In this document: positions 62,873 through 64,000 of the stretch, piece by piece
Position numbering within the stretch: the stretch's first letter is position 1
Layout of the letters: every line of letters begins with the position of its first letter
The notes under the pieces: generated by a model
The model's input: only the letters and a program-made list of their open reading frames with translations
What the model was told of the DNA's origin: nothing
Databases searched by the model: none
Translations under genes and position numbers: made by a program
Origin: Mycobacteriales bacterium
GTDB lineage: Bacteria > Actinomycetota > Actinomycetes > Mycobacteriales > SCTD01
Reading direction: 5' to 3'
Length of the DNA: 64,000 nucleotides
Assembly: GCA_030697205.1 (NCBI GenBank)
Contig: JAUYQP010000049.1
Span: 133,623-197,622 of the forward strand

Positions 62873-63635
62873 CCTGACGGGCGCGGCTGCGGCAGCGGTC
62901 GGCCGCCTCGGTGTCGACGGCCTCGACCAGGTCGGCGTGCTCCTCGAGCGCTGCCGCCCCGCCCAGGTGGTCACCGAGCCGGACGAGCAGCTCGCCCCGC
63001 TCGCGCCGCAGGTCGGCGTCGTGCCGCGGCAGCAGCAGGGTCAGCTCGACCGCCCAGAGCCGGGTGCGGGCGGCCTCCAGGGACGGCCCCTGCCGCTCGG
63101 TCAGCACCCGCACGTTGGTGAGGACGCGAGTCACGAGGTCCAGCGGGTCGATCGGTCGCAGCCCCGGCGCGGTGACCGTGGCGCCGCCCGCGAAGGCGTC
63201 CACGACGACGTGGTCGTCGTCGGGGTCACCGAGGCCGACGACGACGTGGCCGGGCAGCGCCGTGCACCACGCGGGCACGTCGAGGCGGGCGCAGACCTCC
63301 ACCCACACCACCGACAGCAGCAGCGGCAGGCCACGGCGTCGGCGCAGCACCTCGGGCAACAGCGACGAGCGCAGGTCGGCGTAGTCCTCGGGTGAGCCGG
63401 CGAAGCCGAGCCGGTCGCCGAGCACCGCCTGCAGGCCCCGGGCGGCGACCTCCGGGCGGGCGAGCGGCGGGACGGCCTGTCGGCAGTGGGCGGCGAGCTC
63501 GTCGAGGGTCGCAAGGTGCTCGTCGACGTCGAGGTCGGCGTCGACCTCAGCCGCGACGAGCAGGCAGGCCAGCCCGAGGTCGACGCGGTCGGCGCGGACC
63601 ACCTCGGCGAAGCGGCGCCGGCTCGCGCCGCTCAC
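62853..63635 (-). CDS. SirB1/transglutaminase-like protein with TPR-like tail
   Basis: 260 residues. The SirB1_N (transglutaminase-like) pattern is LRSSLLPEVLRRRRGLPLLL, SVVWVEVCARLDVPAWCTAL, PGHVVVGLGD and HVVVDAF. The C-terminal 80 residues are helical and TPR-like. In enterobacteria SirB1/YchA is uncharacterised; the Cys, His and Asp of a transglutaminase triad (AWCTALPGH, VVVDAF) are present. The gene ends in a tandem repeat. Confidence 0.8.
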   Translation of the reverse strand: MSGASRRRFAEVVRADRVDLGLACLLVAAEVDADLDVDEHLATLDELAAHCRQAVPPLARPEVAARGLQAVLGDRLGFAGSPEDYADLRSSLLPEVLRRRRGLPLLLSVVWVEVCARLDVPAWCTALPGHVVVGLGDPDDDHVVVDAFAGGATVTAPGLRPIDPLDLVTRVLTNVRVLTERQGPSLEAARTRLWAVELTLLLPRHDADLRRERGELLVRLGDHLGGAAALEEHADLVEAVDTEAADRCRSRARQARARLN

Positions 63636-63680
63636 CGCCGCCCCGCCGGAACGCGCCCGGGTGCCGACCTGGGTGCGGTC

Positions 63681-63974
63681 TCAGGTGAGGACGATGCCGT
63701 CCGACGTCCCCTGGTCGTTGGGCTGCCAGTCGTCGGGTGCCTCGTCGTCGAACCAGTGCTCGCCGTCGAGGACGTAGCGGAACGGCAGCCGCTCACCGGG
63801 CGGCACCGTGACGGTCGCCCGCCGGTCGCCGTGGCGCAGTGACTTCTTCAGCGGTGTCGCGCCGGGTGTCCAGTCGTTGAAGGGGCCCGCGACCGACACC
63901 GCGCCGGGCGGGGCGTCGACGGGGAGCGAGAAGGTCACCTGCACCTGGCCCGAGCGGGAGCGTCGTGTGATCAC
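63681..63974 (-). CDS. CBM48 / isoamylase early-set domain protein
   Basis: 97 residues from GTG 63974. A single glycogen-binding module: QVTFSLPVDAPPGAVSVAG, PFNDWTPGATPLKKSL, PFRYVLDGEHWFDDEAPDDW. The FNDW motif and the aromatic residues are those that contact alpha-glucans. There is no enzymatic domain. It may attach a partner to glycogen; its neighbours do not show which. Confidence 0.88.
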   Translation of the reverse strand: MITRRSRSGQVQVTFSLPVDAPPGAVSVAGPFNDWTPGATPLKKSLRHGDRRATVTVPPGERLPFRYVLDGEHWFDDEAPDDWQPNDQGTSDGIVLT

Positions 63975-64000
63975 GCCCCGAGCGTGCGCTGTCGACGTGT

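Overview
The window is very GC-rich, with most codons ending in G or C, many GTG starts and few intergenic gaps. It carries mshB (mycothiol synthesis), an actinobacterial HelR-type RNA polymerase recycling ATPase, a three-subunit succinate dehydrogenase like mycobacterial Sdh1, a dodecin, and Tat and LPxTG export signals. This points to a high-GC Actinomycetota chromosome. A Nocardioides-like or related soil actinobacterium is plausible, but genus cannot be fixed from sequence alone. No rRNA, tRNA, CRISPR array, integrase or transposase was seen.

Layout. 1-3.9 kb: an ECF-like sigma factor fused to a second domain, cut by the left edge, is divergent from a cytoplasmic subtilisin-like protease; the protease gene overlaps a degenerate-GGDEF/EAL gene. 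4-8.4 kb: a leftward arsR / SRPBCC / selO / helR run with a palindromic operator over the arsR start. 8.4-14.8 kb: DUF1905, an LPxTG-anchored M14 carboxypeptidase, a STAS protein, a broken secreted-protein gene and a Tat-exported M14 carboxypeptidase. 14.8-25.9 kb: a DrrAB-like ABC exporter, lipoproteins, MaoC hydratase, alpha/beta hydrolase, the DUF2786/TIGR04338 pair, a PhoX-like protein, EamA and Lrp genes. 26-31 kb: a five-gene translationally coupled operon (DUF1214, sulfotransferase, SDR, SRPBCC, SnoaL) with a KstR-type palindrome in front, flanked by two copies of a 56-bp repeat, next to cysQ. 31-37 kb: a polytopic membrane protein, MerR, HhH glycosylase, pirin, YbaK, pterin dehydratase and MutT. 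37-42 kb: sdhCAB, dodecin and an FMN hydroxyacid oxidase. 42-49.7 kb: typA, yqgE, DUF3445, HPt, mshB, an unusual FtsH-like protease and DUF6113. 49.7-55.2 kb: a small chemosensory operon (cheW, mcp, cheA-REC, REC-GAF). 55-64 kb: VanW, an AbiEi/DUF559 nuclease-like gene between 119-bp inverted repeats, a cysteinyl-tRNA synthetase, a large DUF4394/Calx-beta secreted protein, a SirB1-like protein and a CBM48 protein.

Genes that appear to work together: the sigma factor, S8 protease and EAL protein look like one signalling cassette. The sulfotransferase makes PAP and the neighbouring CysQ hydrolyses it. The arsR operator may govern selO and helR. The che genes form a sensory array without CheR or CheB.

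The most unusual structure is at 57014-58291. Two identical 47-bp hairpins, 72 bp apart, lie on each side of a nuclease-like gene, and the two pairs are inverted relative to each other. The layout recalls REP/RAYT units but with a Vsr/DUF559-type protein instead of a transposase. Several other gene ends in the window carry hairpins with GATC-containing stems, two of which occur twice.
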